A stretch of DNA of 64,000 bases from Emiliania huxleyi CCMP1516 (taxonomy: Eukaryota; Haptophyta; Isochrysidales; Noelaerhabdaceae). The stretch covers positions 2,968 to 66,967 of the forward strand of contig NW_005200478.1 in NCBI RefSeq assembly GCF_000372725.1. The letters run 5' to 3'. A model generated the notes under the pieces. The model did not search any database and was not told the origin of the DNA. It saw nothing but the letters and a program-made list of their open reading frames with translations. Each line of letters starts with the position of its first letter. Within the stretch, counting starts at the first letter, position 1. The position numbers and the translations under genes are program-made. This document shows positions 35,528 through 46,036 of this stretch, piece after piece.

Positions 35528-35654
35528 ACTATGTCTTCGAGTGAAAAGTAATCCGAGCAAGGCCGCGGCCGCAGTGAATTAAAAGGGGCGGTTTTCGAGG
35601 GGGAATCTGGAGAACCCCCACCTCCTCGAAAAACTTTTCACTCCAAGACATAGT
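35528..35654. mobile_element. 127-bp hairpin element (MITE-like)
   Basis: Inverted ends of 22 bp with one mismatch: ACTATGTCTTCGAGTGAAAA at 35528 and its reverse complement ending at 35654. A second inner inversion pairs GTTTTCGAGGGGG with CCTCCTCGAAAAAC. It would fold into one long hairpin. No clear target duplication. Confidence 0.6.
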
Positions 35655-35914
35655 CCTTTTTTAAGGTGCTCTACAACCTAGGCACAAAAGATATGGCATT
35701 GCAGGCCATTTAGGGCCCCTAGACGATCACTGAGTAGGCCAAAATCCCCACTGGGCCGGGAGCAACCTTAACACAGCCTTCTCACAGCACGCTGGCACGA
35801 CAAGGGCGGGGACTGGCGCGGACTGGCACACACACCGGCTCACCACCGGAGCCGCCTTAAGCGACTCCGTTATAAGAACGGCAGTGCATGTGATAAGAAG
35901 TGGCCCCGGAAGAG

Positions 35915-36014
35915 CTGGGAATAGGACCGCCGCAAGCGGCGTGGCGTGGGGCGGTTGAGCATCCCTCCGGGGGGCCCTCTGCGCCGGGGAGGCGTTGTTG
36001 GAGGCTAGGACGCA
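35915..36014 (-). repeat. fragment of repeat F
   Basis: Reverse-complement match to the 3' part of 9830-9952 (AATAGGACCGCCGCAAGCGG ... GTTGTTGGAGGCTAGGACG). Confidence 0.85.
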
Positions 36015-36592
36015 AAACTGATAACTCTCGCACTAGCTCTCGCCCTCTCGCAAGCCTGGCGCCCTGGCCTCCGCCCTAACCGACCGCCCGGCGGCCCGCA
36101 CGCTCGACAGAACCCGGACGACGTGCGTGTTTCCTTCTCTACGAAAACACACACTCCCAAGTCAGCGCCATCGAGCAGCTATCGAGAACAACAAGACTCT
36201 TTGGCGAGCCAACGCAGCAAAATCTTCGCAAGAGGAGATCCTAGAGTCTCTTGCTAGAGCGGTGCAGCCAGGCTCTTGCTAGAAAGACGGTGAGGCCGGG
36301 ATCGCAAACGGCAGGGATGGCGGGACGGCTCTGGAGCGAAGTAGTGGCCGTAGCCAGCCTCAAGCACGCATGTTGCCAGATGAGAATGGGGGCAAGAACT
36401 TTTGGATTTCTTCGCGGCAATCGCGTAACGGGAGGCTCGCTGGCTTTTTGTGGCTTTTCGGACGGCTTTTTTGGATTCTCCCGCCCTCCAACCCTCTATT
36501 GGATTTTTTCACAAGGAGCGTGGTTCTTTCTCTCTCTGCCGCCTCCGTCGTCTCCAGCCCTTTTTGTCGCCGCCTCCCTCTCCGGCGACGCT
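36015..36592 (+). promoter_or_regulatory. upstream/5' UTR region of the REXO4-like gene
   Basis: The frame is open without stop from 36251, but the sequence before ATG 36593 is less GC-rich, has repeated TTTTTGGATTTC-like words and no conserved residues, so I treat it as leader. Confidence 0.4.
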
Positions 36593-37498
36593 ATGGCCTC
36601 CAACTGGATGGCGCTCCAGGCGCGGCTCAAGGCCGGCAAGTCGTCGTCGGCCGGCGGCAAACCGGCCCGGCGAAAGAGCATCGAAAAGGCCGCGCCGCGG
36701 CCGGCGCAGGCCGCCGCCGCGCCTGCCGCCACGAGCGCCGCGCCGGCCGCCGCCGCCACCAGCGCCGGCGGCCTCGCCGCGCGGCTGCCTCCGCTGCCCT
36801 TCCGCGCCGACGGGGCCGCGCTGACCGACGTCCTCGCGCTGGACTGCGAGATGGTCGGCGTCGGGCCCGGCGGCGCCCGCTCGGCGCTCGCGCAGGTCGT
36901 GCTGATCAACTCGCGCGAGGAGCTCGTCTACGCGGCGTACGTGCGGCCGGCCGAGCCGGTGAGCGACTTTCGGACGGCGGTGTCGGGCATCCGGCCGCAC
37001 CACCTCGCCCGCGCCGTGCCGTTCCAGCAGGCGCAGGCCGAGGTGACGCGGCTGCTCTACAAGCGGCGGCTGGTCGGGCACGCGCTGCACAACGACCTCA
37101 AGGCGCTGCAGATGTCGCACCCGAAGAGGCAGCAGCGCGACACGGCGATGTACGCGCCCTTCCGCGCGCAGGGCGGCCCCACCTCGCGCGCGCGCAAGCT
37201 CTCCGACCTCGCGCGCGAGCTGCTCGGGATGCGGATCCAGCAGGGCGAGCACTCGCCGCTCGAGGACGCGGTGGCGGCGCTCCGGCTGTACAAGCTGCGC
37301 GCTGCCGAGTGGGAGCGCGGCGGCCGCCGGCCGGGGCGGCAGGCGGGCCGCGGCGCCAGGCCGAAGAAGCGGAAGCGGCGGCCTGCGGAGGCGGCGGCGG
37401 CCGCGGGCGGTGTGGCGGGGAGGAGCGGCGGCGGCAGCACCGCGGAGGCGGCGGCGGGAGGTGCCGGGGGGGAGGGGGGCAAGAGGGCGAGGTTGTAG
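36593..37498 (+). CDS. REXO4: REXO4/Rex4-type 3'-5' exonuclease
   Basis: 301 aa in one exon. DEDDh exonuclease fold: ALDCEMVGVGPGG (Exo I, about 82-94), VGHALHNDLKAL (Exo II) and EHSPLEDAVAALRLYKL (Exo III with His and Asp). The GIRPHHLARAVPF and KLSDLARELLGM segments are typical of the Rex4 group. These nuclear or nucleolar exonucleases act in rRNA processing. Lys/Arg-rich C-terminal sequence (PKKRKRRP) is a classical nuclear localisation signal. An Ala-rich linker precedes the catalytic domain. Start chosen at the first ATG after the leader, in good agreement with family length. Confidence 0.92.
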   Translation: MASNWMALQARLKAGKSSSAGGKPARRKSIEKAAPRPAQAAAAPAATSAAPAAAATSAGGLAARLPPLPFRADGAALTDVLALDCEMVGVGPGGARSALAQVVLINSREELVYAAYVRPAEPVSDFRTAVSGIRPHHLARAVPFQQAQAEVTRLLYKRRLVGHALHNDLKALQMSHPKRQQRDTAMYAPFRAQGGPTSRARKLSDLARELLGMRIQQGEHSPLEDAVAALRLYKLRAAEWERGGRRPGRQAGRGARPKKRKRRPAEAAAAAGGVAGRSGGGSTAEAAAGGAGGEGGKRARL

Positions 37499-37594
37499 TG
37501 TGGAGCTGGTCTACGGAGAGATGAAGAGGATGAAGCACGGGGCGGCCAGGCACGACGGGCGCGGTGAAATCGGGGGCGCGGAAACGAGGAACCT

Positions 37595-37670
37595 CTTCCC
37601 AGCAGAAAGAAAGAAAACAAATAAAAGAAAGAAAGAAAACAGACAACCCAAGGGAGGGATGGGAGAAAAG
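37595..37670 (+). repeat. dispersed repeat B, truncated
   Basis: (GAAA)n with ACAGACAACCCAAGGGAGGG then ATGGGAGAAAAG. It lies in the 270-bp gap between REXO4 and eIF3g and probably contributes to UTR sequence. Confidence 0.8.
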
Positions 37671-37768
37671 AAAACAGAGCGCTTTGATTTCTTTATGTGT
37701 GTCCCATAGCTGCCTCGAGTCCCGGCGCTCCGCCACCGCCGATCTCACCCCCGCCCACAACCGAGCGA

Positions 37769-38916
37769 ATGGCGCCGGGCTGGGGGGACGACGAGGCCCA
37801 GGGCGACGCGAACTTTGACCTGCCTCCCCGGTGCGCCCTCTCTGCGCGCCGCCTGCCTCTCTCCCTGCGCCGCCGCTGCGTGGACGCGGCGCGCTGGCCC
37901 GTCGCGGCCGCCGCCTGACCCGCCTGGCGCCGCGGCTCAGGTTCGAGACCGACGTCGACGTCAACGGCGTCAAGACCATCACGACCGTCCGGACCAACGA
38001 CATGGGCCAAAAGATCAAGACGGAGCGGACAGTCAAGGTGACCAAGACGACGGTCAAGATCCCAAAGGCGGTGCTGGAGCGGCGCAAGTGGAACAAGTTT
38101 GGGGCGGAGAAGCACAAGCCCGCAGGGTACCACGGGCGCGGCCACGTCAGCGAGTGGGTGACGCTCGACGTGAACGAGCAGCTGCTCGACATGAAGCCAA
38201 AGCAGGTGGTGGCGGAGGAGCGGAACGAGTCTGCGGAGCGCGCCTTCGAGAAGATGAACGCGGGCACCTTTGAGGCGTGGCGGCCAAAGAACCGCGGCGA
38301 CGCCGTCAACGACGTTGCCAACCGGATGGGGCACCACGACCACGGCGGGCCGGGCGGCGGCGGCCTCGCCGCGCTGGCCGAGGGCGGCGGGCGCGGCGGA
38401 TACGTGCCGCCGAGCTTGCGCAACGCGGACGGCTCGCGCAACGCGGAGCTCGCGCAGCGCGACGACTCGTGCACCGTCCGCGTCTCGAATCTCTCCGAGG
38501 ACGTCAAGGACTCGGACCTGCGCGAGCTCTTCCGCCGCTTCGGGGGCATCCAGCGCATCTACCTCGCGAAGGACAAGGAGACGCACCAGTCGCGCGGGTT
38601 CGCCTTCATCAACTTTTACAACCGCGAGGACGCCGCCCAGGCCATCGCGACGCTCGACGGCCACGGGTACGACCACCTCATCCTCTCCGTCTCGTGGGCC
38701 AACCCGACCGCCCAGGCGCCGCAGCAGGCGCCGCCCTCGGGCCTTGGCGCCTTCCCCGCGCTGGGGAGCGGCGCCGGCGGCGGCGGCGCGCGCGACCCGA
38801 GCGGCAGGCCGCTCTTTGGCGCGCGGGCCGGCGGCGCGCCGAGCAGGGGCGACGCGGGCATGGAGCAAAAGTACGACAACCACATCCACAGCAGCTCGCT
38901 CGACCGCTTCCGCTGA
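37769..38916 (+). CDS. EIF3G: eukaryotic initiation factor 3 subunit G
   Basis: Exons 37769-37830 and 37941-38916 (GT-AG intron of 110 bp), 345 aa. The eIF3g N-terminal region (VKTITTVRTNDMGQKIKTE, then PKAVLERRKWNKFG) is followed by a C-terminal RRM at about 196-272 with RNP2 VRVSNL and RNP1 SRGFAFINF. The protein belongs to the translation initiation complex eIF3, contacts mRNA and supports scanning. Oddity: the CCHC zinc knuckle that animal and yeast eIF3g carry between the two parts is not visible; that region reads FEAWRPKNRGDAVNDVANRM and a His/Gly-rich linker. A 70-residue Ala/Gly-rich tail ends DNHIHSSSLDRFR. Confidence 0.94.
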
Positions 38917-40790
38917 TGCCGCATGGCCGCCGCGCTCGCCTAGGCTCCCCGCTGCCGGGCGCTGCGCTCCCTCTCTGTGCATGCAGTACAGCCGCGGTGC
39001 GCAGGCTCCTCGTGTGCGTGGTACAGCGCGTCGGGACGCTCACGCGCCCGAGTGTGTGCGCCGGCTGGTGTGTGCGGTGTGTGGAGCGGCACCGCGCGGC
39101 GCCAAGGATCGATCTAGAAATCGTAGTAAAAACCGCTCAAAATCAAATATATATCAAAATAAGAGGCATGGACAAACCAGACACCATTATGTTATATCAT
39201 AGGATATAACATACTGAGATACCACGGCCTCCACCCCCCCCCCCCCCCGCCCCGCGCTCGCCCCGCTCTCGGCCTCGGGCATATCAGCTCCTGCCTCCTC
39301 TCAAGAAAACGTCTGACTTCTAGGAGGAGGAGCTCTGTATTCTGCTTTTTCGCCACATCCCACAGAAAACATCCGGCCATGGGAATATCGGTCCAGACGC
39401 TCTGGGTTCTGGTTTTTCGAGGTGTGAACGATCTCTCCCGGGAGGGGTCATTCCGGCGGAATGACCCCTTCATTAACTCATCGGATTCCGAATGGGTCGA
39501 ACGGGAGTACTAAGACAGCAGCATGTTCTGGGTGGGAGGAACCCTTGGGGGGGACGCGGTGGTCTGGTTTCTGGTTTCTGGGTTTTCGATATAGCAGGGG
39601 TTTTATCGAAATATCGCGCGATAGATCGTGAGCCCACCGGCATTATGGTTTCTGGTTTTTGCTCCGAAAGCGAGGTTGGCGACGCGCCGCGCTGCCACGC
39701 ACTTTTGTGGCTCACGGGAGGGAGGCCTGCGATGCGGTCGGGTCCGCCAGGCTGCCGCGATCCCGAGCGGAAACGCCGTGGCTGCCTCATGCATCGGACG
39801 CCGACCGGCGGGGCCGTTGCTTGTCATGCCCAAGCCCTGAAAGGCTGAGCTGTGAAAGGCGGGCGTTGTGCGAGTGTTTTAAGTACCTATCACCTATCAA
39901 TAGTGTGTTTGGATCTACTCTGTTGGAGACAGAAATAAGCTCTATCCCAACGTCGGCGCGGAGCGGCCAATGCGCGCGGCGATCTTGAGGGCACCACCAG
40001 GAGCTGGCAAGGCCTCATCGCACGCTACCTCCTACCACACGTGCCGATCCGTGCCGAGATTTACCCGCACCCGGCGTTGACAACCTCAGCTTGCAACACT
40101 CATCACCAGTCGCACATGTGCGACCAATCGGAGCAGAAACCAGAAACCAGACAGCGTTCCGTTTGAAAAAAAATCGAAACGGGGAACACCTGTTCATTGG
40201 TCGGAATGAGCTCATACAAGATACATTAGGCCGAAGCGGGAGATGTATTCACACCGCACGGAAACCAGACCCACGGCAGATCCCACGGGAAATCGAGGCG
40301 GGTGTCCCCGAAAACAGATCCGAGAAAAAACAGAGCGCGCCGCAGAAACCGACCGACCCGTGGGTTTTCGGCGATGGGAAACCGTCGGAAACCGCCCGGG
40401 GGCATCAGAAACCCTATGGCAGGGAAAAACCGAGGTCTGGTGTGTCTCTCTGCTTTTTGCTTAATTAATCCACGAATGCAAAATAAACGAACGGGGGGCG
40501 GCGCGCGGGAGCCCGCCGTGCGCGCTCTCTCTGCACTCTCTCGCCCGGCGCCCCCCCCCCCCCCGCTGCGCCGCTGCCGCGGGGGCGGCGGGAGAGGTCA
40601 GAGGAGGGCGCGGCACGCCGCCCCGCGGCGCGCGGCTGCGCGCGGCGGCCGGGCTGGCCGCGTGCCCCCGCGGGCGAAGTGGCGGGGGCGCCGGCCTCGG
40701 ACACACAGATCGCAGTCAGCTCAGTAGACACGTATCTAGGGCTAGACAGTACCGCGTTGCGGACAGGCACACGCACGCCTGTCACACGTG
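38917..40790. other. intergenic, AT-richer repeat-like region
   Basis: C16 run at 39235-39250. Between 39400 and 40430 the words GGTTTCTGGTTT and AGAAACCAGAAACCAGA recur on opposite strands (39555-39580, 39650-39660; 40133-40152), like sub-terminal repeats of a transposon. A near-perfect palindrome is at 39443-39469. No credible protein gene. Confidence 0.5.
39443..39469. repeat. 13-bp perfect palindrome
   Basis: AGGGGTCATTCCG, one G, then its exact reverse complement. It could form a cruciform or an RNA hairpin; it lies in the AT-richer intergenic region. Confidence 0.85.
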
Positions 40791-42164
40791 TCAATCGCGG
40801 TGCATGTTTTGCAGCCTGACAAAACCGCGCTGCAGCGGGTGCTCCACCGCTGGCAGCGTCTCAAACTCGGGGTCGGGCATGACGTTCGACTTGGTCATCG
40901 GCAGCCTTGACAGGCAGGTGCAGGGGCACGCGCCGTACTCGCCGATGGCCTCGCAGCACGGCGACCAGTCGGCGCAGCAGCAGGGGCAGCAGCCCGCCCA
41001 GGTGACGCAGGGCGTGCAGGGGCAGACCGGCCCGCCCGAGACGCAGTCCAGCATGCACGACATGATCGGCGTCATTATTCCGCCGACGCACCTCTCGCAG
41101 CACTTGGGCCCCGTCGCATCCGGGTTGAAGGTGCCCATGTACTGGCCCTGCGGGTTGACGCGGCGGGCCCACTCGAGGTACTCGGCGTAGTAGGGCGTCT
41201 TGTCGCCATTCTCGTCGACGATCTGGATCACGGGGTACTGCGTCGCGCCCCACACGCCCCCATTCTTGAGGCCGTAGTAGAAGGGCGGCGGCAGCACCCC
41301 TTTCAGCTCGGCCCACTGCTCCGCCGAGAGGTCCTTGCCCGCGCCCTCGATGGTGTGGGTTGTTCGGACCCACCCATAGGGGCGCCACTGCATCCGCATC
41401 TCGAAGAGGGGCGCGGTGTTGACGAACTTGTCGCCCGCTGCCATGTCGAGGATCATCTCGAGCCCCTCGGGGTTGAGCTTCTCGTCCTTGATCTCGTCGC
41501 GCACGTTGAAGCGAAAGTCAGAGTTCATGCGCAGGCCCCACGTGACGTTGACCGAGGTGTAGCCGATGAACGTGTCGGGGAAGCAGCAGCACTTGAGCAG
41601 CGGGTCCACGCAGCAGCAGGCGCCGTAGATGCCAGACGCCATGTACTTCCCGAACGTCCAGTGGCCGCGCCTGCCGCCGCCGTTGGGGACGTACCTGAGC
41701 GTGCCGAGCGGGTTTGGCCGCCCGTCGGGCAGCGTCGCCTGCTTCTCGTGCGAAACCCACTCCGCGGGCCAGTCGCCAAAAGCGGCGAGCGTCTCGGTCG
41801 ACTGCGTGTTCCACCGCCACGACCACAGCTTGTTTTTGCCTTGGCCCGTGAAGAGCCCATTGTCCGGGCCGGTGAAGGCTGCGGTCTTGCCGATGGAACT
41901 CTGAAGGAACTGGTCGATCCAGAAGATGCCGCGGAGAGAGCTGGGCAGCCCCACGAGAGCATCGGGCAGAGTCGAGTCGGCGCCCGCCCAAGCCATCCTC
42001 TCGATGACCTTGTCGTTTGGCACGAGGTCGTAGTGGAGGGTCTGGTCTGCCCACTCGCTGGGCGGCAGCGCCGTCACGCCGCGAGCCTTCTGCCGCTCGC
42101 GCTCCTTGCGCACGTACGCATGGTCCGGCGGCTTGGTCAAAGGCTTCTTGGGGTCGATGGCCAT
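40791..42164 (-). CDS. uncharacterised Cys-rich protein
   Basis: 457 aa, single exon, clean codon-like composition. The start MAIDPKKPLTKPPDHAYVRK is taken because in-frame sequence upstream is dispersed repeat B. The central part is rich in Trp/Gly/Asn (KLWSWRWNTQSTETLAAF, SVNVTWGLRMNSDFRF), suggesting a beta-rich fold of lipocalin or jelly-roll type, but I recognise no family. It has dense Cys clusters (YGACCCVDPLLKCCCF; later CPCTPCVTWAGCCPCCC with more Cys after it) that could be palmitoylated or bind metal. There is no signal peptide and no clear transmembrane helix. Ends RLQNMHRD. Confidence 0.75.
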   Translation of the reverse strand: MAIDPKKPLTKPPDHAYVRKERERQKARGVTALPPSEWADQTLHYDLVPNDKVIERMAWAGADSTLPDALVGLPSSLRGIFWIDQFLQSSIGKTAAFTGPDNGLFTGQGKNKLWSWRWNTQSTETLAAFGDWPAEWVSHEKQATLPDGRPNPLGTLRYVPNGGGRRGHWTFGKYMASGIYGACCCVDPLLKCCCFPDTFIGYTSVNVTWGLRMNSDFRFNVRDEIKDEKLNPEGLEMILDMAAGDKFVNTAPLFEMRMQWRPYGWVRTTHTIEGAGKDLSAEQWAELKGVLPPPFYYGLKNGGVWGATQYPVIQIVDENGDKTPYYAEYLEWARRVNPQGQYMGTFNPDATGPKCCERCVGGIMTPIMSCMLDCVSGGPVCPCTPCVTWAGCCPCCCADWSPCCEAIGEYGACPCTCLSRLPMTKSNVMPDPEFETLPAVEHPLQRGFVRLQNMHRD

Positions 42165-42194
42165 GCCTAAGGTGGAGGCGGGAAGGAGGCGGGA

Positions 42195-42330
42195 AGGCTT
42201 GTGGAAAAAAGAAAGAAAAAAGATGGCAGGCGGGATGGGAGGACGGCACGCCGCCACCACACAGGGATTTTAAGGAGAGGGGTGTGATGCGCTAGCCGTC
42301 GCCCACCCTTGGGCGTCCGCCTCTTCCTAT
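42195..42330 (+). repeat. dispersed repeat B, longest copy
   Basis: GAAAAAAGAAAGAAAAAAGA, GGGATGGGAGGACGGCACGC, CACACAGGGATTTTAAGGAG, then GGTGTGATGCGCTAGCCGTC and CCCACCCTTGGGCGTCCGCC. It lies directly upstream of the Cys-rich gene, in antisense relative to it. Confidence 0.85.
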
Positions 42331-42760
42331 CTCTCTTGTGTGAGTGAGTGCACACACACACACACACACATAGACACCTCACTAGACCCCACATACGGTC
42401 TCGTCCGTGCCTCGCCGGCCGGAGAGATTGCTGGAGGTAGAGCAAGCCTGCTCTAGCCTCACATGTCACTTCTTGTCGTCTGTTGTTTGAGTTGTGCCCT
42501 TGTTTGTGCCCTTGGCACCGTGGAGTGCTGGGGGGGGCGACAGGGAGGATGTGGCCCTGAGTTATGTGTACGCCGACTCAGGGTGTGTGGCAGCCAGCTG
42601 GCTGTGTGTCTTGTGAGCTTGTTTGTGTCTGTGTGTCGCTCGTGCGTGTAGTCATCATCTGTCCAGCGTCCACCCATACCGCGTTGGTGTCCAGTCCGAG
42701 CCTGGCTGTTCTTCACCTTACTACCTACCTACCTACACACACACACACTATCTCTCTTCG
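42331..42760. other. intergenic with (CA)n
   Basis: (AC)n at 42350-42370 and (CTAC)n plus (AC)n at 42720-42750. No supported gene. Confidence 0.5.
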
Positions 42761-43602
42761 CGTTGTTGGAGGCTAGGACGCAAGCGTCCGTCGCCTTTTT
42801 CAAACTCGGGGCCCACTCCGCTGCGCTCCGACCCGAATTTGGAGGGCCATGAAATTTAAGGTGTTGCTGCGCAAAAGGGGCGGGGCGCGGGCGCGCGCAG
42901 GCCGCAGCCCGCCGAGAGCTCTTCTTGGAGACCAGACCTTTCGGATGGTTCATGCTTTCTATGTCTATCTATCATGCTTCATGACACGACACCGCGGTGG
43001 TGGGAGCTGGTGGGTATGCAGGTCCGCCAGTCGGCCCGGCCTCTGACGTGGTGCTGCCGCTGCATTCGCTGAAGAAGAGAGGTGCGACTTGATTGGAGGC
43101 ACTGGAGGCGGGGGTGGGGAAGGGAAGGTTGCCAGGGCTGTGGGCTGCAGAATTGGTGTCTGTGGCGTCCACGCAGGCTCTGCAGCGTGATGGCTGGCGG
43201 GACTGCGAGGCCGGCGGCAGCGGAAGGAGAGGCTGGGCACGAGCCAGGAACAGGCTGGCCAGGTCCGCAGGTGGCTGCGCTCGGGCGAGGGGCGCGCGCA
43301 CATGGCAGGCCGAGCAGGCTCGGCATATGGTGAACCCCCGATGTCGCGATGGCGGTCCCGCTTTTCCGCGATCATTTCGTCCGTCCAATCGAAGGAAGCG
43401 CCGGATCGCCCATGTTATGGAGTTAGCCAAACAAAGTTCTTCGTCCGACGTTCCGTGGTTTTTGCACGGTATTCGGATTTTCGCTATTTGGTCGTGTGGG
43501 TGTGTATTCCGGGATTAGTCAATGGTACCGCGTCGGCGACGCGGGCGCCTTGCTTGCGGGCAGAGCCCTTAGCCACCCTTTGTTTGTCTTGCGCGGTCAA
43601 AA
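42761..43602 (-). mobile_element. composite repeat E-F, inverted second copy
   Basis: Reverse-complement counterpart of 9076-9952, lacking the two nested insertions found there and carrying about 150 bp extra at 43255-43430. The inner part (43010-43250) is nearly identical in both copies. No transposase recognised. Confidence 0.78.
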
Positions 43603-44330
43603 AAGAAGCACCTCTCGAGCTGCGCGCTCCCGACAGGTGTTGCCCTCGCGAGCGGGGGATGCTCCCTCATGATTGTCCGGTGGCTGCTGCTTCCCTTCTC
43701 TCCCTGCTGCGGCCGCTGCCGGCTGCGCCCGCGCTGCTGCCGGCCGCCACCCGCCGCTGCCGCCGCTGCTGCTGTCGAGCCGGCTCGAGACGCCGCGGTG
43801 GCGTCCGCGGCCGCCGCTGCATGAATGCCCTTCGACACGGGCGATGCTCACGAGAGCGCCTCCGCGGGAAGCAGCTCTGGCTGCTCTGGCCAGAGCTCTT
43901 CCAGAGCAGCCATAGCTGCGGAGCGGAGGTGGGGAAGGCCGCCAAGTGGGCCAGCACAGGTCGCACATTGTGGCAGCAGTCAGCAGTGCATGTCTGATAG
44001 CTAGAGCAGCAGCGTCAGGGTCGCAGGGTCGGATCGTGTCAAGCCTCTCGCCCGGCCGGCCGCGTGCAGACGTCGGCCTGTCTGCTGTCTGTCTGGAGTG
44101 ATCTGTCGGAGACGGTCAGTACGACCGATCAGGTTGGAGGTTACTGATGATTGGAGGGTGTCTATCTGTATGTACTCCTCGAGATCTCTCCAAATCTACC
44201 CTCTGTGCTCTGTTAGACCGGGTTAGATCGGGAAGTAGGTGCTCTGTCTGAGCGACTCTGAGCGCCGGGGCCCCGTTTCCGCACTGCAGCGCGGCGCACG
44301 GTGCCTCCGGGGGCCCCCGCGCCCCCCCAG
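43603..44330. other. intergenic, no supported gene
   Basis: 43680-43830 is GCTGCTGCC-rich with overlapping frames on both strands. 43870-43920 has repeated AGAGCTCTTCCAGAG words. I do not support a gene. Confidence 0.45.
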
Positions 44331-44478
44331 AGGTCGGAGCGTAGCGGAGAGGGCCCCGAGTTTGAAAAGTGCGACGGACGCTTGCGTCCTAGCCTCCAAC
44401 AACGCCTCCCCGGCGCAGAGGGGCCCCCGGAGGGATGCACAACCGCTCCACACCACGCCGCTTGCGGCGGTCCTATTT
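44331..44478 (+). repeat. fragment of repeat F
   Basis: GGTCGGAGCGTAGCGGAGAG to GCTTGCGGCGGTCCTATTT, matching 9755-9952 without the 47-bp insertion and so showing what that site looks like when empty. Confidence 0.85.
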
Positions 44479-44651
44479 ATAAGCGAAATCAAAAAGAAAT
44501 AAAAAAGTAAATAGAAAAAGAAACGCGCCCAGTCGAGACGGCGCTGCCAGCCACTGCCGCCCCGACACCCCTGCCCGCTGTGCGAGCCCGCCTCGCCACC
44601 CCTCCTCTCGCCCCGCTCCTAGGCGCGCGCACTCGCAGCCGCGGCGTCGCG

Positions 44652-45673
44652 ATGGACCGGATCCAGCGCCTGTTCCAGACGCAGGCGGCGGCGGGCGGCG
44701 CGGGCGCGCCCGAGGCTCCCGTCGTCGACACCGCCGAGATGGTCTACATCTCGTCGATGGCGCTGCTCAAGATGCTCAAGCACGGGTGCGCCGCCCCGAT
44801 TCCGCGCCCTCCCGCCCACGTGCGCCGCCGGCGCTCCCTCCCTCGCCGCTCACCCGTGCGCGCGGCGGCCGGCGCAGGCGCGCGGGCGTGCCGATGGAGG
44901 TGATGGGGCTGATGCTGGGCGAGTTTGTGGACGACTACACGGTCAAGTGTGTGGACGTGTTTGCGATGCCGCAGAGCGGCACCGGCGTGAGCGTCGAGGC
45001 GGTCGACCCGGTCTTCCAGACCAAGATGCTCGACATGCTCAAGCAGACGGGCCGGCCCGAGATGGTCGTGGGGTGGTACCACTCGCACCCGGGCTTCGGG
45101 TGCTGGCTGTCGGGCGTCGACATCAACACGCAGCAGAGCTTCGAGGCGCTCAACCAGCGCGCGGTCGCGGTGGTGGTGGACCCGATCCAGTCCGTCAAGG
45201 GCAAGGTCGTGATCGACTGCTTCCGCTCCATCAACCCGCAGCTCATCATGCTGGGGCAGGAGCCGCGGCAGACGACGTCCAACATCGGACACCTGCACAA
45301 GCCGTCCATCCAGGCGCTCATCCACGGGCTCAACCGGCACTACTACTCGATCGCCCTCTCGTACCGCAAGAACGAGCTCGAGCAGCAGATGCTGATGAAC
45401 CTGCACAAGAAGAACTGGACCGACGGCCTGCGCGTCTCCGACTACGAGAAGCACTCGGAGGAGAACCGCAAGTGCGTCACCGAGCTGACCGAGCTCTCCG
45501 CCGCGTACGAGAAGGCCGTCAAGCAGGAGATCGAGCTCTCCGCCGAGCAGCTCGTCGTCGCCACCGTCGGAAAGGTGGACGCCAAGCGGCGAATCGAGGA
45601 GTCCGTCGTCAAGCTGATGAGCGCAAACATCGTCCACTGCCTCGGCACCATGCTCGACACCGTCGTCTTCTGA
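44652..45673 (+). CDS. RPN11: 26S proteasome lid deubiquitinase Rpn11/PSMD14
   Basis: Exons 44652-44785 and 44878-45673 (GT-AG intron of 92 bp), 309 aa. The frame across the junction gives the family's [19 protein letters not shown]. The JAMM/MPN+ zinc protease motif [16 protein letters not shown] is intact (about 111-126: two His, Ser and Asp). The protein removes ubiquitin chains from substrates during degradation by the 26S proteasome. N-terminus MDRIQRLFQ and C-terminus [15 protein letters not shown] match the conserved subunit end to end. Strong purifying selection is expected, and no oddity is seen. Confidence 0.98.
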
Positions 45674-45992
45674 GGGCGCCCGGGCGCGCCGGAGGGGAGC
45701 GGTTCTGTTATAACTTTCGCGGCTCCCGGCTGGCCGCGCCGGGCCGCCGGCCGCGCGAGCGTGTCCGCGTGTGTTTCTACACTTTTTTGAGCTACGTTAT
45801 CAACTCAAAGTGTTATTATCTTTTGTCTGAGTGTGAGGAAGCCCGATTCCGCGCCGCCGCCGGCCAGCACACCGCGTGCGCGACGGCCCCGAGCGCGCCC
45901 CGGGCCCCGCGACGCGCCGCCCGCGGACGGCGCGGCGTTCGCGGGTCGGGCTCGGCGGAGAGTCTCCGGAGAGCGCGACGCAGCGACCCCCC

Positions 45993-46036
<44 letters not shown>

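Noticed and set aside
42165..42260. 32-residue N-terminal extension of the Cys-rich protein
   Set aside because: It is the translation of dispersed repeat B and starts at a non-ATG codon.
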